Shown here in pieces: positions 46,592-55,564 of a stretch of 64,000 nucleotides of DNA; the first letter of the stretch is position 1, and the number at the start of each line of letters is the position of its first letter. A program made the translations under genes and the position numbers. The stretch comes from Bin80 sp965203305. GTDB taxonomy: Bacteria; Bacteroidota; Rhodothermia; Rhodothermales; Bin80. The notes beneath the pieces were generated by a model. It did no database searches. It saw nothing but the letters and a program-made list of their open reading frames with translations, and was not told where the DNA came from. Location of the stretch: assembly GCA_965203305.1 (NCBI GenBank), contig OZ241874.1:496001-560000 (forward strand). Reading direction: 5' to 3'.

Positions 46592-47287
46592 ATGGACAGG
46601 TTCTTTTTTGCTCCTCCCGAATCCTTCCTGCCAACTGGCGATGTTATTTTCCCGCCTGATGAAGCCAGACATGCTGTCAAGGTGCTTCGGTTGCATCCGG
46701 GAAGTACCGTTACTGTGATAAATGGAGAGGGACTGGGAGCAGTGGTGCAGATTGAGCAGGCAGATCGGGATGGGGTTCGTGGACGGATTCTGTCTGTACA
46801 TGAAAACTTGGGAGAGCCCGCTCGCGAACTAACCATAGGACTCGCGCTATTAAATCAACAGAGGAGATACAATCTTTTTCTGGAAAAAGCGGTGGAGCTG
46901 GGAGTCACAGGCATTGTGCCCCTGCTAACGGAGCGAACGGAGTCCAGGAGCTGGCGAGAGGATCGTGCCATGCAAATCATGATTGCGGCACTCAAGCAGT
47001 GCAACCGGAGCAGGCTTCCCGAGCTTCATCCCCCAACTCCGTTTGATCAAATGCTGGCTTCCAGTCCTCTCGTCGCCGATCCAGATGCAGACATCTCTCT
47101 GCCCGAAGCGATCTCTCAGATCAATGATTCTATTGTGGTTCTGATCGGACCGGAAGGGGGCTTTACGGAGAATGAACGCAGACTTGCGACAATGAATAGA
47201 GGTACACTGGTTCGACTGGGACCTCGCCGTCTGCGAGCAGAAACTGCAGCGATCTGCAGTGCGGCTGCAATCATGCTTGCTGAGTAG
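46592..47287 (+). CDS. rsmE: 16S rRNA (uracil1498-N3)-methyltransferase RsmE
   Basis: This 231-residue SPOUT-class methyltransferase shows the family landmarks: HAVKVLRLHPG near the N-terminal PUA-like domain, KAVELGVTGIVPLLTERTES, and the SAM-binding knot LIGPEGGFTENE...LGPRRLRAETAA. It methylates U1498 of 16S rRNA. The start ATG 46592 lies 2 bp after the Omp85 stop, and the gene is followed by secG. Nothing is unusual. Confidence 0.95.
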   Translation: MDRFFFAPPESFLPTGDVIFPPDEARHAVKVLRLHPGSTVTVINGEGLGAVVQIEQADRDGVRGRILSVHENLGEPARELTIGLALLNQQRRYNLFLEKAVELGVTGIVPLLTERTESRSWREDRAMQIMIAALKQCNRSRLPELHPPTPFDQMLASSPLVADPDADISLPEAISQINDSIVVLIGPEGGFTENERRLATMNRGTLVRLGPRRLRAETAAICSAAAIMLAE

Positions 47288-47343
47288 CACGGAACACGGA
47301 CTGGGGGGAGAAGTAACAGCATAATCAAACAGGATTTTTCTTC

Positions 47344-47706
47344 ATGTTTACACTGCTCATTGTTATTATCACTCTCATTGGAGTCGTCATGACTGGTCTG
47401 ATTCTTCTTCAGGCCGGCAAAGGAGGAGGATTGGCTGGCATTGCATCGGGAGGGGCAACTACCCAGATTCTGGGTGCCAGGCAGGCTCCAGACGTACTGG
47501 AACGTGGGACATGGATCTTGGCCACAGTTTTCATTGCGCTCTGCATTCTGACAAACTTTGCCATTGATGACGGGAGTTCCCGTCGCAGCGTACTTCAGCA
47601 GTCACAGCAGCCAGCACAACAGCAGCCAGTCCCTGCTCCGCAAGAGATGCCTCCGCCGCTGGAGGAAGCGGATACTGCACCTCCGCCACTGGAAGAGGGA
47701 GAATAA
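47344..47706 (+). CDS. secG: Preprotein translocase subunit SecG
   Basis: This 120-residue SecG has two transmembrane helices (LLIVIITLIGVVMTGLILLQ; ILATVFIALCILTNF) flanking the conserved loop GKGGGLAGIASGGATTQILG. It assists SecYE in export. The C-terminal tail is Gln/Pro/Glu-rich. The stop TAA overlaps by two bases the target duplication of ISL3 copy B, so the insertion left the coding sequence intact. Confidence 0.95.
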   Translation: MFTLLIVIITLIGVVMTGLILLQAGKGGGLAGIASGGATTQILGARQAPDVLERGTWILATVFIALCILTNFAIDDGSSRRSVLQQSQQPAQQQPVPAPQEMPPPLEEADTAPPPLEEGE

Positions 47707-47712
47707 ACAAAC

Positions 47713-49115
47713 GGCTCTTCATTACTTTTAGTGGAGGGGGTTGTTTTTGGACGCTTCAGGGATACAGATTCAGCCCTCCGAGATAGAAGTAAATGGCGGT
47801 TTTCAGGCGTTCGTGATTTCGGAATCCCCGTGCTCGCACTTTGATTGTTTTGATGCGGCTGTTCATGCTTTCGGAGGGACCATTGGTGACTCGTAGCAGG
47901 ATCGCATTGATAATGCCCCACAGGTGCTCCCGAATCGTTTTGGCGGCTTTTTTCATGGGTTCCAGCTGAGACCGCGTCACCCATGCCAGCCAGCGTTCCC
48001 AGTCCTTGCGGGCATGGGTGCGGTCTGAATGTTGCCACAGGTATTTGGCGGCTTCCTTGAACGCCCATGCTTCGGCTGTTTTCAGCGTACTCTGGCGTAG
48101 CCCCTCGAACCGGGCTTTCTGCTTCTCCGACAGATTCTCTTCATTGGTCAGCCAGTCATACTTCGTTCCTGTCAGATCATCCCGCCCTTCCTTCCTCAAC
48201 GCCCTGTGTTCCTGTTTGCGAACCGTATCTACGCCATCGGCAATGTACTTCACGACATGGAACTTGTCAAAGGCGATCTTCTCTTTGGCCGCCGGCAAGT
48301 ACTCCTCTGTCGTCTTGATAAACGCAGGCCACATGTCCATGCTGACGCTCTCTATCCCCTCCAGTTGCTCTGGACAAAGGCTCTCATACCAGGCTCCAAG
48401 TGCCTCTTTCGTGCGTCCTTCCCCCACATACAGCACCTTGCCTGTCTTCGCATCAATCACTACCGTAATGTAATTGTGTCGCTTCTTGTAGGAGGTCTCA
48501 TCCACCCCAATATGCTTCACGACCTTCTGCTCTCTTCGGGCAAGCCCGCGATCTACCGCGCGTTGCATGATCCCGTCCACAGCCGTCCAGCTCATCCCAA
48601 GCCGGCGCGACACCGCAGAGATCGTGGTCTCCTGCAGCCAGTCAATCACCTGCACCTCAAACGCATGCGTCACCCGGGCACTCCGGGAGGCCCACGGAAC
48701 CGACACCGTGCGCACTCCATGCTCTGGACACGATACACGCGGAACATCCGCCACCACATACGCACGGTACTTGATCATGTCCAGATGTCGCCACCGACGA
48801 GGACGACGATCATATACGGGACACGACTGTCCACAGGTGGGGCAGGGCAAGGACTCCTCCTCCGCACACGCTACGTGAACCTCCACCTCCTTCTCGCTCT
48901 CCCTGGAGATGATCCGAAAAATCGTCCACGGAGCTTCCACTCCACAGATCTTGTTCATGTGCTTGATGTCTACTTTCATACGACTGTGATGGATGTCTGA
49001 ATGGAGAGAAATGCGTACAGAACCGGCAGGCGAAAGACAGCAACCAACGGATCCGAAACTCATTGAAACCACCAGACAGTTTTAGGTTGCCTCCACTAAA
49101 TTTGTTGAAGGCCCC
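47713..49115 (-). mobile_element. ISL3-family insertion sequence, copy B
   Basis: This near-identical copy of the element at 26118-27519 is in the opposite orientation, with the same imperfect terminal repeats. The flanking direct repeat is AAACAAAC at 47705-47712 and 49116-49123 (one base of ambiguity at the right end). It lies between secG and rnpB, and its transposase runs tail to tail with secG. Confidence 0.92.
47756..48979 (-). CDS. ISL3-family transposase, copy B
   Basis: This ~407-residue protein differs from copy A at only a few positions (for example A for E in HVACAEEES, E for A in THAFEVQVID and T for K in DDLTGTKYD). Zinc-finger, helix-turn-helix and DDE residues are intact, and the start is chosen as in copy A. 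Two intact near-identical copies imply recent activity. Confidence 0.93.
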   Translation of the reverse strand: MKVDIKHMNKICGVEAPWTIFRIISRESEKEVEVHVACAEEESLPCPTCGQSCPVYDRRPRRWRHLDMIKYRAYVVADVPRVSCPEHGVRTVSVPWASRSARVTHAFEVQVIDWLQETTISAVSRRLGMSWTAVDGIMQRAVDRGLARREQKVVKHIGVDETSYKKRHNYITVVIDAKTGKVLYVGEGRTKEALGAWYESLCPEQLEGIESVSMDMWPAFIKTTEEYLPAAKEKIAFDKFHVVKYIADGVDTVRKQEHRALRKEGRDDLTGTKYDWLTNEENLSEKQKARFEGLRQSTLKTAEAWAFKEAAKYLWQHSDRTHARKDWERWLAWVTRSQLEPMKKAAKTIREHLWGIINAILLRVTNGPSESMNSRIKTIKVRARGFRNHERLKTAIYFYLGGLNLYP

Positions 49116-49154
49116 AAACAAACTGGGGTGACTCCCAAGTGGAAGCCACCCCCG

Positions 49155-49566
49155 GTGGTACGTGCTGGCCTGTAAGCCGAATTCTGTCAATCCGGTGCTG
49201 CGGCCACCGTGCAGCGAAGCCGGAAGGATCATCATCTATCTGGGACCAGTGTCACCACTGGACTCAAGCAGCCTACCCGCACCGCTGTTCGGCGGGACAC
49301 CTTATTGCTTGCGCATGCGATGCTGTTTGGCCTTGCTCCCCGTAGGGTTTGCCTAGCCGCCACGATTTCCCGCGACGCTGGTGGGCTCTTACCCGCACCA
49401 TTTCACCCATCACCTGGATTTGTATAAAATCCATCGGCTGGTATACTTTCTGTTGCACTTGCCGTCATCGCGATTGCGATGCCTTCCCGTTAGGAAGTAC
49501 GGTACCCTGTGGAGTTCGGACTTTCCTCCCTGCTTTTCAGCAAGGCGATGATCCGGCCGACACGTT
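49155..49566 (-). ncRNA. rnpB: RNase P RNA (class A)
   Basis: Read on the minus strand the region contains the RNase P landmarks in order: GAGGAAAGTCCGAACTCCAC near the 5' end, ACGGGAAGGC, GAAATGGTGCGGGTAAGAGC, and ACAGAATTCGGCTTACAGGC at the 3' end. The length of about 400 nt fits a bacterial class A RNA. The exact ends are estimated. It is the catalytic RNA that trims tRNA 5' leaders. ISL3 copy B lies about 40 bp beyond its 3' end. Confidence 0.95.
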
Positions 49567-49573
49567 GTATTGT

Positions 49574-50335
49574 TTATGTATCCAGAGTCAGATCACTGGT
49601 TGCTTGCTCGTAGAACTCGCTGTCCACAATAATCCGCCCGGTCTGCTCACAAGGAATGATTCGGTTTCGCTGGCGAATCTCCATCTGACGCTGTGGGGGA
49701 ACAGCAAAGCCGCCGGCGGCACCCCGGTTCAGGCGGACAACGGCACGTCCATCCCTGTACCGTTTCCGCAGTCTTTGGTAGGCCAGCAGGTATCGTTCAT
49801 CTACCTGAGACTCCGCCTCTTTTCTCAGATCTTCCAGCGAGGCCATCTGCTTTTCGGTTGTGGACAGGACCTCTTCCAGCTGGGTGCGTTTCTCACGCAA
49901 GACCTCCTCCAGGTCAGAAAAACGTTGCTGAGCTTCGTCAATCTGTGCGGCACTCTCCTCAAGCGTCCCTTCGGTGCTTGTGATCAGTTCTTTCGCCTCA
50001 AAGATTCGTTCATGCTGTGCTTCAATCTCCTTGGTGAGCGCATCATACTCCCGGTTATTGCGGACTTGAAGCTGCTGTTCTTCATATTTCTTGATCAGTG
50101 TTTCTGCATCTTCAATGTCAAACTCACTGCGGCGGCGCGTCTGCTCCGTCTTTTCCTGCTCCGTCTTGATGTTGTTCATGCGAGTTTGCAGCCCGGCTGC
50201 CTCATCCTCAAGATCTCTGATCTCTTCGGGCAGATCTCCCCGCTCTTTCACAACCTGGTAAATAAGCGTGTCAATATGCTGCAATCGGATGAGTGCACGC
50301 AACTGACTGCTGATCTTTGTTTCTATGGTACTCAT
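49574..50335 (-). CDS. Coiled-coil protein with degenerate C4 zinc-ribbon
   Basis: This 253-residue protein is a long coiled coil (residues 20-180, heptads rich in Glu, Leu, Lys and Arg) followed by a C-terminal domain of the C4 zinc-ribbon (CT398/YacL-type) family, recognised by VPPQRQMEIRQRNRII. In typical members this region has four Cys as CGGC and CxxC. Here the first pair is replaced (RGAAGGF) and the second reads CEQT, so only one Cys remains and zinc binding is probably lost. It lies just upstream of rnpB on the same strand and 60 bp behind the Nif3-family gene. The role of the family is poorly known. Confidence 0.8.
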   Translation of the reverse strand: MSTIETKISSQLRALIRLQHIDTLIYQVVKERGDLPEEIRDLEDEAAGLQTRMNNIKTEQEKTEQTRRRSEFDIEDAETLIKKYEEQQLQVRNNREYDALTKEIEAQHERIFEAKELITSTEGTLEESAAQIDEAQQRFSDLEEVLREKRTQLEEVLSTTEKQMASLEDLRKEAESQVDERYLLAYQRLRKRYRDGRAVVRLNRGAAGGFAVPPQRQMEIRQRNRIIPCEQTGRIIVDSEFYEQATSDLTLDT

Positions 50336-50395
50336 TTCGTTGGTAGCAAATATCTGAAGAGTAGCAGAATTGAACGAGATAGCATCATAGCATGT

Positions 50396-51211
50396 TCAGA
50401 CCGCGGAGTAGTTTATTGGACTTGTTGTGATACTGGTGCAGACAAACTCTACAGATGGAAACTGCTTTTTCAGCCATGTACAGAGAAGCTGCTCTGTGTG
50501 TTTTTCTGTTTCATAGTGTCCGGCATCAACAAGAGCCATCTGACATGATCCATCTGGAGCAAGTACTTCAAAGAAGCGATGGTAGCTGAGATCGCCAGTC
50601 ACATACACATCTGCTCCTGCATTCAGTGCCGTCGGAATCAGGCTGCCTCCCGAGCCTCCGCAAAGTGCTACGCTTCTGACCTGCATGTCAGGAGAACCCG
50701 CATAGCGCAATATGGGGGTGGACAGCTTGCTATGAACCCGGCCTAGAAAAGCCCGCAGGGCCTCCGGTTCAGGTAACTGTCCGATGGCTCCCATGCCGAA
50801 TGTGCCATCCGAACCCGGACGAAGGAATTCCATAGTATGCAGACCAAGAATCTCGCCCAGACTCATGGATACCCCGCCATATGCCGCATCCAGATTGGTA
50901 TGGATACTGTACAGAGTAATATTTTCGCGGGCAAGCCGAAGAACAAGATGTCCAATGAAATCCTCTTCCACAATGCGCGAAGGTGCACGAAACAGCAATG
51001 GATGATGCGTCACAATCATGGAAGTACTGGTTTGGATGGCCTCCTCCACCACGCCGGGAGTAAGATCAAGAGCGATCAATGCGCGGGTAACTCCATGATC
51101 GGCGGAGCCAACCTGCCACCCGGTATTGTCGTACGATTCGGCAAAGGCAGGGTCAGCCCATGACTCAAGTACTTGGGCAATATCGTGTGCATGAACAGTG
51201 TTTTCGGACAT
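50396..51211 (-). CDS. Nif3-like dinuclear metal protein
   Basis: This 271-residue member of the Nif3/YbgI (DUF34) family contains the metal-ligand motifs VTHHPLLF, IHTNLDAA and a C-terminal DAGHYETE. The family forms hexamers with a two-metal site; GTP cyclohydrolase-like activity has been proposed for some members, but the role is open. It is divergent from the RpiB-type gene with only 14 bp between starts, so the two must share a very compact promoter region or overlap their leaders. Confidence 0.92.
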   Translation of the reverse strand: MSENTVHAHDIAQVLESWADPAFAESYDNTGWQVGSADHGVTRALIALDLTPGVVEEAIQTSTSMIVTHHPLLFRAPSRIVEEDFIGHLVLRLARENITLYSIHTNLDAAYGGVSMSLGEILGLHTMEFLRPGSDGTFGMGAIGQLPEPEALRAFLGRVHSKLSTPILRYAGSPDMQVRSVALCGGSGGSLIPTALNAGADVYVTGDLSYHRFFEVLAPDGSCQMALVDAGHYETEKHTEQLLCTWLKKQFPSVEFVCTSITTSPINYSAV

Positions 51212-51225
51212 GAATTCAAGATCAG

Positions 51226-51696
51226 ATGAGTACAGGATTAAACAAGATAGCGGTCAGTTGTGACGAATACGGTCCACTGGTTGAAATCCTTCTTGCGCTT
51301 CTGCGCAAGCGGGGGTATGAGCCGGTGTATTTTGGTCCACAGGAAGGAGAAGATAGTCAGGACTGGCCGATTGTTACGCAAGCAGCCATCAGTCAGATCA
51401 TTCAGGGAAAAGTAGAGGAGGCAATTGTGGTGTGCTGGACCGGGACAGGCTGTTCAATCATCGCCAACAAGATGCCGGGTATTCGAGCTGCATTATGCAT
51501 GGATGCCAAAACAGCAGCAGGTGCCAGAACCTGGAATCATGCAAATGTACTGGCTTTAAGCCAGCGCATGACCAGCCCTGCGATCCTGGAAGAAATTCTG
51601 GATGCGTGGTACGAGACTCCGCTCAGTACGGACGAGTGGAATGTAACTCAGATTGATCGTGTCAATGCACTGGATGCTGGTCGGCGTTCTGAATGA
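51226..51696 (+). CDS. RpiB/LacA/LacB-family sugar-phosphate isomerase
   Basis: This 156-residue protein matches the RpiB/LacAB fold. The active-site loop reads VVCWTGTGCSIIANKMPGIR, and TWNHANVLALSQR follows. Canonical ribose-5-phosphate isomerase B has CGTGxGxSIAANK; the CWTGTG form marks a sister subfamily of less certain substrate. No symbol is therefore assigned. It starts at ATG 51226, divergent from the Nif3-family gene. Confidence 0.85.
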   Translation: MSTGLNKIAVSCDEYGPLVEILLALLRKRGYEPVYFGPQEGEDSQDWPIVTQAAISQIIQGKVEEAIVVCWTGTGCSIIANKMPGIRAALCMDAKTAAGARTWNHANVLALSQRMTSPAILEEILDAWYETPLSTDEWNVTQIDRVNALDAGRRSE

Positions 51697-51908
51697 TCGG
51701 CTGTGGATTCAACAGGAAGCCGTTTACAGGGTATGTGTCAGGGATACCGCAGATACAGGAAATTCTGCTATCCGATGAACAGGTCATGGAGCAGGCAACC
51801 CCCGCAAATCTGAGATGAATAAAAGATGTCCGTTCTGGAAAATAACCGGCACTCAGGAGTTCAATTCATTTCTGGATATGATCAACAAATTCTTAGCAGG
51901 CTCTCTAC

Positions 51909-53078
51909 ATGTTCAAGGTCAAAACATTCAACACAGTCTCTCCCAAAGGGCTTGCCAGACTGACCGAACAAGGCTACACGGTCGGCGAGGATATTTCGGA
52001 TCCAGATGCCATTCTTTTAAGGAGCTACAATCTTCACGATGTCACCTTCCCTGATTCGGTTCTGGCGGTTGCCAGATGTGGGGCGGGCGTGAATAATATC
52101 CCCATAGATGCCTGCTCGGATCAGGGGGTTGTTGTGTTTAATACCCCCGGGGCAAATGCAAACAGCGTGAAGGAACTGGTCATCTGTGCACTGTTGCTCT
52201 CTTCCCGGCGAATTATTGACGGGATCAACTGGGCCCGCACACTGACAGGTGAAAATGTCGCTGCTGCCGTGGAAAAGGGGAAGAAAAATTTCAAGGGCCC
52301 CGAAATCAAGGGAAAGACGCTTGGCATCATTGGACTTGGAGCCATTGGGGTTGCCGTTGCCAATTCGGCAAATGCGCTCGGCATGCGTACGCTGGGATAT
52401 GATCCGTTTATTTCTGTTTCCAATGCGTGGGACTTGAGTCGTGAGGTTGCCCGCGCAACGGGGCTGGACGAGATTGTCGAAAAGGCAGATTACATCACAG
52501 TGCATGCGCCGCTGAACGACAAGACGCGAGATCTGATTGGGGAAGAACATTTTGCACGTATGAAGTCTGGAGTACGAATTCTCAACTTTGCCCGTGGACC
52601 GCTGGTGAGTGAGAAAGCCCTGCTCAAGGCTCTGGACAGTGGTGTCTGTGCATGTTATGTCACGGATTTTGTGGATGCGGAGTTGGCACAGCACCCCAAA
52701 GTGCTTCCTGTTCCACATTTGGGTGCATCCACTCCTGAGGCCGAGGATAATTGTGCCGTCATGGCAGCGGAGCAGCTGCGGGATTATCTTGAGCACGGAA
52801 ATGTCCAGAATTCCGTGAACTTTCCTCGCGTTCAGCTATCGCTTCGTCACCAGAGACACCGGATTCAGATTGTAAACCGGAATGAGCCCCGAATGCTGAG
52901 CCAGTTTGCCACGATCCTGGCAGGCACAGGCCACAACATTGACAATCTTGTGAATAAAGGGCGAGGGACTCTAGCTTATAATGTGATTGATGTGAGTGGT
53001 GCGCTCCCCGACTCAATACTCAAAAGTCTGAAAGCTATTGACGGGGTAATCCGCGTTCGCATGATCACGCCATCGTGA
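51909..53078 (+). CDS. serA: D-3-phosphoglycerate dehydrogenase SerA
   Basis: This 389-residue enzyme oxidises 3-phosphoglycerate, the first step of serine synthesis. It shows the NAD-binding GLGAIGVAVANSANALG, the family Arg/Glu region (ILNFARGPLVSEKAL), the catalytic His in VPHLGASTPEAE, and a C-terminal ACT domain (about 315-389, RNEPRMLSQFATILAGTGHN) that usually senses serine. It is the short form, without the intervening domain. The acyltransferase gene starts at or just after its stop. Confidence 0.93.
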   Translation: MFKVKTFNTVSPKGLARLTEQGYTVGEDISDPDAILLRSYNLHDVTFPDSVLAVARCGAGVNNIPIDACSDQGVVVFNTPGANANSVKELVICALLLSSRRIIDGINWARTLTGENVAAAVEKGKKNFKGPEIKGKTLGIIGLGAIGVAVANSANALGMRTLGYDPFISVSNAWDLSREVARATGLDEIVEKADYITVHAPLNDKTRDLIGEEHFARMKSGVRILNFARGPLVSEKALLKALDSGVCACYVTDFVDAELAQHPKVLPVPHLGASTPEAEDNCAVMAAEQLRDYLEHGNVQNSVNFPRVQLSLRHQRHRIQIVNRNEPRMLSQFATILAGTGHNIDNLVNKGRGTLAYNVIDVSGALPDSILKSLKAIDGVIRVRMITPS

Positions 53079-53080
53079 GG

Positions 53081-53671
53081 ATGGCCTTTCCAGATCTTGG
53101 CCCCAATGTGGCTCGCAGGAACAATCCCCGGATGATGCGGTGTGCCCGCTGGGTGCTCGGGAAGCTGGGATGGAGCACTGAAGGAATGTTGCCCAATCAC
53201 AAGAAGTTCGTTGTGATTGCGGCATACCATACATCAAACTGGGATTTTCTTGTCGCGATGACATTCATATTTGCTTTGGGTGTTCAGATATCCTGGATTG
53301 CAAAGCATACGATCTTCCGCTGGCCATTCCGTGCTCTGCTTCGGGCACTTGGGGGGAAGCCTGTAAACAGAAAACACCATCAGGGACTGGTACAGCGGGC
53401 GGTTGATCTGTTTGAGGAGCACGAGAAGTTTGTCCTTGCAATCACCCCCGAGGGGACAAGGAGCAGGGTAGGGCACTGGAAAACAGGCTTCTATCACATC
53501 GCGACAGGAGCCGAGGTTGGCATTCTGCCGGTTTATTTTGACTATCCTGGACGCAAGGTTGGAATCGGATCCCTGTTTACGCCGACCGGAAATAGGGAGA
53601 AAGATATGGCTGCCCTGCACCGATTCTATCAACCTTACAAGGCAACCGCTGCTCGCCCTGATCGGGCTTAG
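53081..53671 (+). CDS. 1-acyl-glycerol-3-phosphate acyltransferase-like protein
   Basis: This ~196-residue PlsC-like protein has the catalytic HxxxxD box as HTSNWD and the substrate box EGTRSR further on, with one hydrophobic segment between (FLVAMTFIFALGVQISW). Enzymes of this type add an acyl chain to lysophosphatidic acid or related lipids. ATG 53081 was chosen; a GTG at 53075 overlapping the serA stop is also possible. The stop overlaps the stop of the convergent gdhA gene. The substrate is not certain. Confidence 0.85.
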   Translation: MAFPDLGPNVARRNNPRMMRCARWVLGKLGWSTEGMLPNHKKFVVIAAYHTSNWDFLVAMTFIFALGVQISWIAKHTIFRWPFRALLRALGGKPVNRKHHQGLVQRAVDLFEEHEKFVLAITPEGTRSRVGHWKTGFYHIATGAEVGILPVYFDYPGRKVGIGSLFTPTGNREKDMAALHRFYQPYKATAARPDRA

Positions 53672-55086
53672 GGAAAAATTCCCCCGCGGGCGTATCCCTG
53701 TGCAATTTTGTCAATCGCGCTGACCAGCGCACCAGTTCGGAGATCCAGATTGTGGCTGCGGGCCTTGGCGTGGATTTCGTGGTATGCGCTGACCATTGTA
53801 TCCTCAAGTCCTGAGTCCACGAGGTCCGCCTCACTTGCCCCGAATGCCAGACTGGTCTCAATCCCGGTGAGGATCTTCTTGTCGAAAGTTTTTCCGACCA
53901 GATCCTGTACAGTTTCAAGAATTTTCAGGGCATTGTGGGCCTCGCGCCGCCGGCTAATGCGACCATGTCGTACATGAGACAGGTTCCGGAGCCATTCAAA
54001 ATAGGATACGGTAACCCCTCCTGCATTCAGATAGACATCAGGGATAACCATCACTCCCTGCTTTGCCATCACTTGATCTGCATCAGAGGTGATGGGTCCA
54101 TTGGCGGCCTCTGCCACGATTTTCGCCCGAATTCGGTTTACATTGTCACTCCGAATCTGCTTTTCAAGGGCGGCCGGAACGAGAATGTCACAGTCCATTT
54201 CCAGAACATGTGCGGAGGTTTCGACGCTGGTTGCCCCAGGAAAATTCAGGGTAGATTTTGTTTCCTTTCGGTGTGTAACCACATCTTCCAGCCGGAGTCC
54301 TTTCGGATTATACAGCCCTCCATCGTATTCTGCGATTCCGACGATAATGGCTCCGGCCTCTTCAAGATACATTGCGGCGTGATACCCAACGTTTCCCAGT
54401 CCCTGAATAATCACCCTTTTCCCTTCTACTCCCGGGCTTAGCCCCAGGGCATGCATATCTTCTTCAATATTGCATGCCTCGCGGATTCCAAAGAAAACTC
54501 CTCGACCGGTTGCTTCGGTCCGTCCACGGACCCCGCCCATTCCGACTGGTTTTCCTGTAACGCATGCAAGGGAATCCAGCGGGTTATCCGTGATGGAACG
54601 GTACGTATCAAAGATCCAGCTCATTTCGGTACTGGACGTACCGTAGTCTGGGGCGGGGACATCTACGCCGGGGCCGATAAAATTTTTCTTTGCCAATTCG
54701 AAGGTATACCGGCGGGTAATTCGCTCCAGCTCGGACTGACTGTATTTTCTCCGATCAATACAGATTCCTCCCTTTGCTCCTCCGTAGGGTACATCCACGA
54801 TAGCACACTTGTAGGACATGAGTGCTGCCAGTGCCATAACCTCGTCTGCGTTGACGGAGGGAGCATAACGGATCCCTCCTTTGGTAGGTTGCATGTGCTG
54901 GCTGTGTTCGGCACGGTATGCGTGGATTACATCAATACTTCCGTCGTCACATACGACCGGAAAGCTCATATGATAGACGCTGTTACATTCTTTTATCTGT
55001 GCGAGCAGCCCCGGGCTATGTTCCGTGTGTGTTGCTGCACGGTCAAACATTTTGTTGACTTCAGCAAAGAAGGATGTGTTGGCCAT
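53668..55086 (-). CDS. gdhA: Glu/Leu/Phe/Val dehydrogenase (glutamate dehydrogenase type)
   Basis: This 472-residue protein matches the Glu/Leu/Phe/Val dehydrogenase family along its length, with the substrate-binding Lys in QPTKGGIRYA, the catalytic Lys in GGAKGGI, Asp in VPAPDYGT, and the nucleotide-binding GLGNVGYHAA. It should interconvert glutamate with 2-oxoglutarate and ammonia. A start at ATG 55086 fits family length. The gdhA symbol reflects length and motifs; a leucine-dehydrogenase role is less likely. Its 3' end overlaps the convergent acyltransferase gene by 4 bp. Confidence 0.9.
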   Translation of the reverse strand: MANTSFFAEVNKMFDRAATHTEHSPGLLAQIKECNSVYHMSFPVVCDDGSIDVIHAYRAEHSQHMQPTKGGIRYAPSVNADEVMALAALMSYKCAIVDVPYGGAKGGICIDRRKYSQSELERITRRYTFELAKKNFIGPGVDVPAPDYGTSSTEMSWIFDTYRSITDNPLDSLACVTGKPVGMGGVRGRTEATGRGVFFGIREACNIEEDMHALGLSPGVEGKRVIIQGLGNVGYHAAMYLEEAGAIIVGIAEYDGGLYNPKGLRLEDVVTHRKETKSTLNFPGATSVETSAHVLEMDCDILVPAALEKQIRSDNVNRIRAKIVAEAANGPITSDADQVMAKQGVMVIPDVYLNAGGVTVSYFEWLRNLSHVRHGRISRRREAHNALKILETVQDLVGKTFDKKILTGIETSLAFGASEADLVDSGLEDTMVSAYHEIHAKARSHNLDLRTGALVSAIDKIAQGYARGGIFP

Positions 55087-55191
55087 TGATTCGGGAGTTT
55101 ATGGTTGTTTTGGAAGCGCTTCCGGTTTTTTGCAAACCAAGTCTTTAACACCTGATACTTTGAAGTTGAACCGACGGATAATCCGCAGGAC

Positions 55192-55548
55192 TTAATGGTC
55201 TGCGGTGGGGCAATGCGAACCCGATTTATACGCACAACTCGAATCCGGTGCACCCGGAGATTCGGATAAATTCTCAATGAAACGAATGAGCTTCAATACC
55301 AGAGAGTTCAGGTCAGCGCACATATCTTTCGGGGACTTGTATGGTGAAATGTTACGCGCACAGGAGTCTGGTATTTCCTGACTATTAATGCGGTGAAATT
55401 TCTGGAATGAGACTGAATACTGGAACAGTACTCTCTCAATTACCCCTCCGGTACGGACCCAGAGCATAGATTGTTCTTGCACAGGGGAGTGTGCAGCTGT
55501 TTTTAGCACCAGTTTTGCAGGAACTTCATTTATCAGTATCTTTTGCAT
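55192..55548 (-). CDS. Small hypothetical protein
   Basis: A possible 118-residue protein starting MQKILINEVPAKLVL at ATG 55548, just outside the decayed MITE. It has no recognised domain, signal peptide or membrane helix. The open frame extends upstream into the MITE, but that part is element sequence. No good ribosome-binding site is seen, so it may be a chance frame. Nothing else is recognised between it and gdhA. Confidence 0.35.
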   Translation of the reverse strand: MQKILINEVPAKLVLKTAAHSPVQEQSMLWVRTGGVIERVLFQYSVSFQKFHRINSQEIPDSCARNISPYKSPKDMCADLNSLVLKLIRFIENLSESPGAPDSSCAYKSGSHCPTADH

Positions 55549-55564
55549 GGGAGAGAGTATATAG

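Noticed and set aside
55192..55290. A GTTCGAATCC-like stretch suggesting a tRNA gene
   Set aside because: No cloverleaf can be formed around it; no tRNA gene was found anywhere in the window by eye.
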